Assembly: GCA_903929895.1 (NCBI GenBank)
Contig: CAIYWM010000189.1
Coordinates: 1 to 6,583 of the forward strand
Length of the DNA stretch: 6,583 bases
DNA from: an uncultured Alphaproteobacteria bacterium
Lineage (GTDB): Bacteria > Pseudomonadota > Alphaproteobacteria > Reyranellales > Reyranellaceae
Direction of reading: 5' to 3'
In this document: in pieces, positions 6,271-6,583 of the stretch
Layout: every line of letters begins with the position of its first letter
Position numbering within the stretch: position 1 is the stretch's first letter
Translations under genes and position numbers: made by a program
Notes under the pieces: generated by a model
Database searches by the model: none
What the model was told of the DNA's origin: nothing
What the model saw: only the letters and a program-made list of their open reading frames with translations

Positions 6271-6286
6271 CTAGCCTCTCCCCACC

Positions 6287-6583
6287 ATGAGCATAGCCAT
6301 TCGACCGATCGATACGCAGAACCGTCCGTTCTTCGCCGGCGAAGTCTCGGGCATCGACCTTACAACGCGCCTGAGCGACCAGGAGGTCGCCTTCATCCAT
6401 GAAGGGATGAACAACTACGGCGTGCTGGTGTTTCGCGACCAGCATCTCGTCGACGAGAGCCAGCTTGCGTTCAGCCGCCAGCTCGGGCCGCTCGAACAGG
6501 CAACCGGAGACATCATGCCGCCCGAGGATCGGCGCATGAGCATGGACCTCAACGACATCTCGAACCTCGACCGCCAATGCAAG
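6287..6583 (+). CDS. TauD/TfdA-family 2-oxoglutarate-dependent dioxygenase, N-terminal part
   Basis: The first 99 codons of a non-haem Fe(II)/2-oxoglutarate dioxygenase; the window ends inside the gene. Members hydroxylate sulfonates, phenoxyacetates and other organic acids, coupled to decarboxylation of 2-oxoglutarate. Recognisable N-terminal features are FFAGEVSGIDL (15-25), the helix LSDQEVAFIHEGM (29-41), the strand YGVLVFRDQ (44-52), LAFSRQLGPLE (60-70) and the ISNLD strand (91-95). The Fe-binding HxD motif normally comes just after this point and lies outside the window, so activity and substrate cannot be judged. ATG 6287 fits the usual family start. There is no Shine-Dalgarno sequence, but TAGCCT at 6272-6277 could be a -10 for a near-leaderless message. 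It is divergent from the CHR pair. Confidence 0.88.
   Translation, partial: MSIAIRPIDTQNRPFFAGEVSGIDLTTRLSDQEVAFIHEGMNNYGVLVFRDQHLVDESQLAFSRQLGPLEQATGDIMPPEDRRMSMDLNDISNLDRQCK

Noticed and set aside
6203..6577. A 124-codon minus-strand open frame opposite the dioxygenase
   Set aside because: The plus strand encodes a clear TauD/TfdA N-terminus, and the antisense frame has no recognisable family.

Overview
The window is dense, GC-rich DNA with strong third-position G/C bias. The gene content (an enolase-superfamily dehydratase/racemase next to an acyl-CoA ligase, a TauD/TfdA dioxygenase, a YafY-type WYL regulator and paired short chromate transporters) fits a metabolically versatile soil or water alphaproteobacterium, for example a Rhodospirillales, Reyranella or Bradyrhizobium relative. 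That placement is an inference from gene content and style; no rRNA or other marker is present.

Layout, left to right. (1) 1-769, plus strand: the C-terminal two thirds of a mandelate racemase/muconate lactonizing enzyme-family gene, interrupted by an in-frame TAG at 131-133 exactly where the first lysine of the catalytic KxK motif is expected. (2) 783-2414, plus: a complete AMP-forming acyl-CoA synthetase (AlkK/DmdB-like), 13 bases downstream and probably in the same operon. (3) 3377-2393, minus: a two-gene metal-efflux operon, an SmtB/CzrA-type ArsR repressor followed after one base by a small CDF-like cation transporter. A sigma70-like promoter lies under a perfect SmtB-like palindrome that even covers the repressor's start codon. 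(4) 4340-3435, minus: an EamA/DMT transporter, divergent from (5) 4431-5126, plus: a YafY-type HTH-WYL regulator. Their shared intergenic region carries two tandem palindromes. (6) 6213-5123, minus: a pair of single-domain chromate (CHR) transporters joined by a 4-base GTGA overlap. (7) 6287-6583, plus: the first 99 codons of a TauD/TfdA dioxygenase, cut by the window end.

The genes look like independent small modules packed back to back: a catabolic pair, a metal-responsive efflux unit, a regulator-transporter divergon, a CHR pair and a dioxygenase. Packing is extreme. Two convergent pairs overlap at their 3' ends (22 bases at 2393-2414; 4 bases, a shared CTAG, at 5123-5126), so there is no room for ordinary intergenic terminators. 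Operon-internal genes show recognisable Shine-Dalgarno sequences. Several apparent first genes (arsR, the YafY-type gene, chr1 and the dioxygenase) lack one and have -10-like elements very close to the start codon, which suggests leaderless or near-leaderless messages.

There is no stretch above 300 bases without a gene, and I see no tRNA, rRNA, insertion sequence, CRISPR array or att site. I do not see an obviously new multi-gene system. The observations most worth checking are the amber codon at the catalytic lysine position, the repressor operator merged with the start codon, the His-to-Cys change in the cation transporter, and the palindrome pair in the regulator/transporter divergon.
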